Assembly: GCA_026982555.1 (NCBI GenBank)
Contig: JALSGT010000141.1
Span: 1-44,415, forward strand
Reading direction: 5' to 3'
Origin: Chromatiales bacterium
GTDB lineage: Bacteria > Pseudomonadota > Gammaproteobacteria > SZUA-152
Length of the DNA: 44,415 nt
In this document: in pieces, positions 43,570 through 44,415 of the stretch
Layout of the letters: each line of letters begins with the position of its first letter
How positions within the stretch are numbered: position 1 is the first letter of the stretch
Made by a program: the position numbers and the translations under genes
The notes under the pieces: model-generated
Told to the model about the DNA's origin: nothing
What the model saw: only the letters and a program-made list of their open reading frames with translations
Database searches by the model: none

Positions 43570-44415
43570 CAATGTTACGTGTTGCCGTTTCAATCTGATC
43601 AATATTTCCCACAGGTTTTTTGTTTGAAATACCCATTTCGGTGAATTTTCGTGCGCCGGGCAACACCCGGGTATCAAACGAGGCGACGGCCTTGTTGTAA
43701 TGTTGTACCGAGTTGTTGAGATTTTTGCCAACCTTGCCAAGATGTTCCGCAAATGTTGCCAGCCGACCGTACAGGTCTTCGCCCACTTCCCGAATGTGTT
43801 GCGCATTTTCAGCAAGCGACTCCTGTCTCCAACCGTAGGCTACCGCACGTAACAGTGCGACAAAACTGGTAGGCGTGGCAAGTATCACTTTTTGTTGCAT
43901 GGCATTTTCTAACAGTGAATAGTCATTATCCAGGGCCGCGCTTAAAAACTGGTCACCGGGTATAAACAGCACGACAAAATCCGGTGAATTTTTGAATTGG
44001 TTCCAGTAGCCTTTGCCAGCCAGCTCCTGCACTCGTTTACGCACGTTTTTGGTGTGGCGGATCAAGTGTGCTTCCCGTTCCTTTTCGTCATTGGCTTCCA
44101 CTGCCGAGAGATAGGCATCCAGTGGAGTTTTGACATCCACCACGATTTCGCGCCCACCGGGCATGCGCACAATCATGTCCGGCCGCATGGCCCCGTCTTC
44201 GGTTTGAGTGTGCTCCTGTTCGTAAAAATCACAGTGTTCCACCATGCCTGCGAGTTCGGCTAGCCGCTTGAGGGTCATTTCACCCCACTGGCCCCGGACT
44301 TCGGGACGTCTCAGTGCTTTTACCAGGTTACGTGTTTCGCCCTGTAGCGCCTGTTGGGTTTTTGTCATGGTTTCCAGGTGTTGGGTGAGTGCGCCGTAGG
44401 CCTCCTTGCGCTCGT
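43550..44415 (-). CDS. rmuC: DNA recombination protein RmuC (5' end outside window)
   Basis: RmuC limits recombination at inverted repeats and carries a nuclease-like domain. The visible part contains ETRNLVKALRRPEVRGQWGE, LKRLAELAGMVEHCDFYEQE, RPDMIVRMPGGREIVVDVKT, FVVLFIPGDQFLSAAL and LLRAVAYGWRQESLAENA, all family marks. The track starts at an internal Met (44368), but the frame stays open to the window edge (ERKEAYGALTQHLE before that Met), so the gene continues beyond 44415 and the N-terminal membrane/coiled-coil part is missing. Its last six codons and stop (EPKFRS) lie within the right terminal repeat of the MITE-like element. Confidence 0.94.
   Translation of the reverse strand, partial: ERKEAYGALTQHLETMTKTQQALQGETRNLVKALRRPEVRGQWGEMTLKRLAELAGMVEHCDFYEQEHTQTEDGAMRPDMIVRMPGGREIVVDVKTPLDAYLSAVEANDEKEREAHLIRHTKNVRKRVQELAGKGYWNQFKNSPDFVVLFIPGDQFLSAALDNDYSLLENAMQQKVILATPTSFVALLRAVAYGWRQESLAENAQHIREVGEDLYGRLATFAEHLGKVGKNLNNSVQHYNKAVASFDTRVLPGARKFTEMGISNKKPVGNIDQIETATRNIEPKFRS

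Overview
The window looks like the chromosome of a free-living gammaproteobacterium with roughly 50% GC. The left part carries a block I recall as conserved in gammaproteobacteria such as Pseudomonas: hupB, tRNA-Val, tRNA-Asp, ppiD, fabI, a fused peptide-ABC ATPase, mltD, gloB, a YafS-type methyltransferase, rnhA and dnaQ. No rRNA, CRISPR array, intact IS or prophage is visible. The species cannot be named from sequence alone.

Layout. 1-11.3 kb is the conserved housekeeping block. It is interrupted by an AT-rich patch (about 2.4-3.15 kb) with a lipoprotein gene broken by two homopolymer frameshifts and a tiny ORF. 11.3-14.1 kb holds a membrane GGDEF/EAL protein and a periplasmic rhodanese on the minus strand. 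14.3-18.05 kb holds three nucleotide-sugar genes on the minus strand: a UDP-glucuronate epimerase-like gene, a TviB/WbpA-type UDP-HexNAc dehydrogenase and UDP-glucose dehydrogenase. They diverge from 18.4-34.8 kb, an exosortase A (XrtA/PEP-CTERM)-type exopolysaccharide locus: EpsB-like sugar transferase, PrsK kinase, PrsR sigma-54 activator, PrsT TPR lipoprotein, polysaccharide export lipoprotein, chain-length protein, tyrosine kinase, outer-membrane barrel, WecB, polysaccharide deacetylase and FemAB. Exosortase, PEP-CTERM substrates, most glycosyltransferases and the usual AAA ATPase are not in the window. 35-39.5 kb holds a large beta-propeller lipoprotein and a HipB/HipA toxin-antitoxin pair whose promoter is bracketed by repeated operators. 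39.7-42.8 kb encodes a 1033-residue beta-propeller/diheme cytochrome c. The window ends with DUF2058 (YaiL), a MITE-like palindromic element and the 3' part of rmuC.

How the parts fit (inference). Ugd and the epimerase can provide UDP-GlcA and UDP-GalA. WecB and the TviB-like enzyme can provide N-acetylmannosamine or aminouronate precursors. EpsB starts the lipid-linked repeat, and EpsE/F/G plus the barrel control length and export of what is probably an acidic polysaccharide. The deacetylase and FemAB protein probably tailor it or its precursors. PrsK/PrsR probably control the locus through sigma-54. The adjacent c-di-GMP enzyme may tie the locus to the sessile lifestyle.

Most notable non-coding structure: a perfect 14-bp inverted repeat between ugd and epsB; three 16-bp TCGTCA-N4-TGACGA-like sites around the hipBA promoter; a 238-bp MITE-like element whose terminal repeat encodes the last residues and stop of rmuC; a perfect 14-bp hairpin after femAB; and a GC-rich hairpin in front of the export gene.
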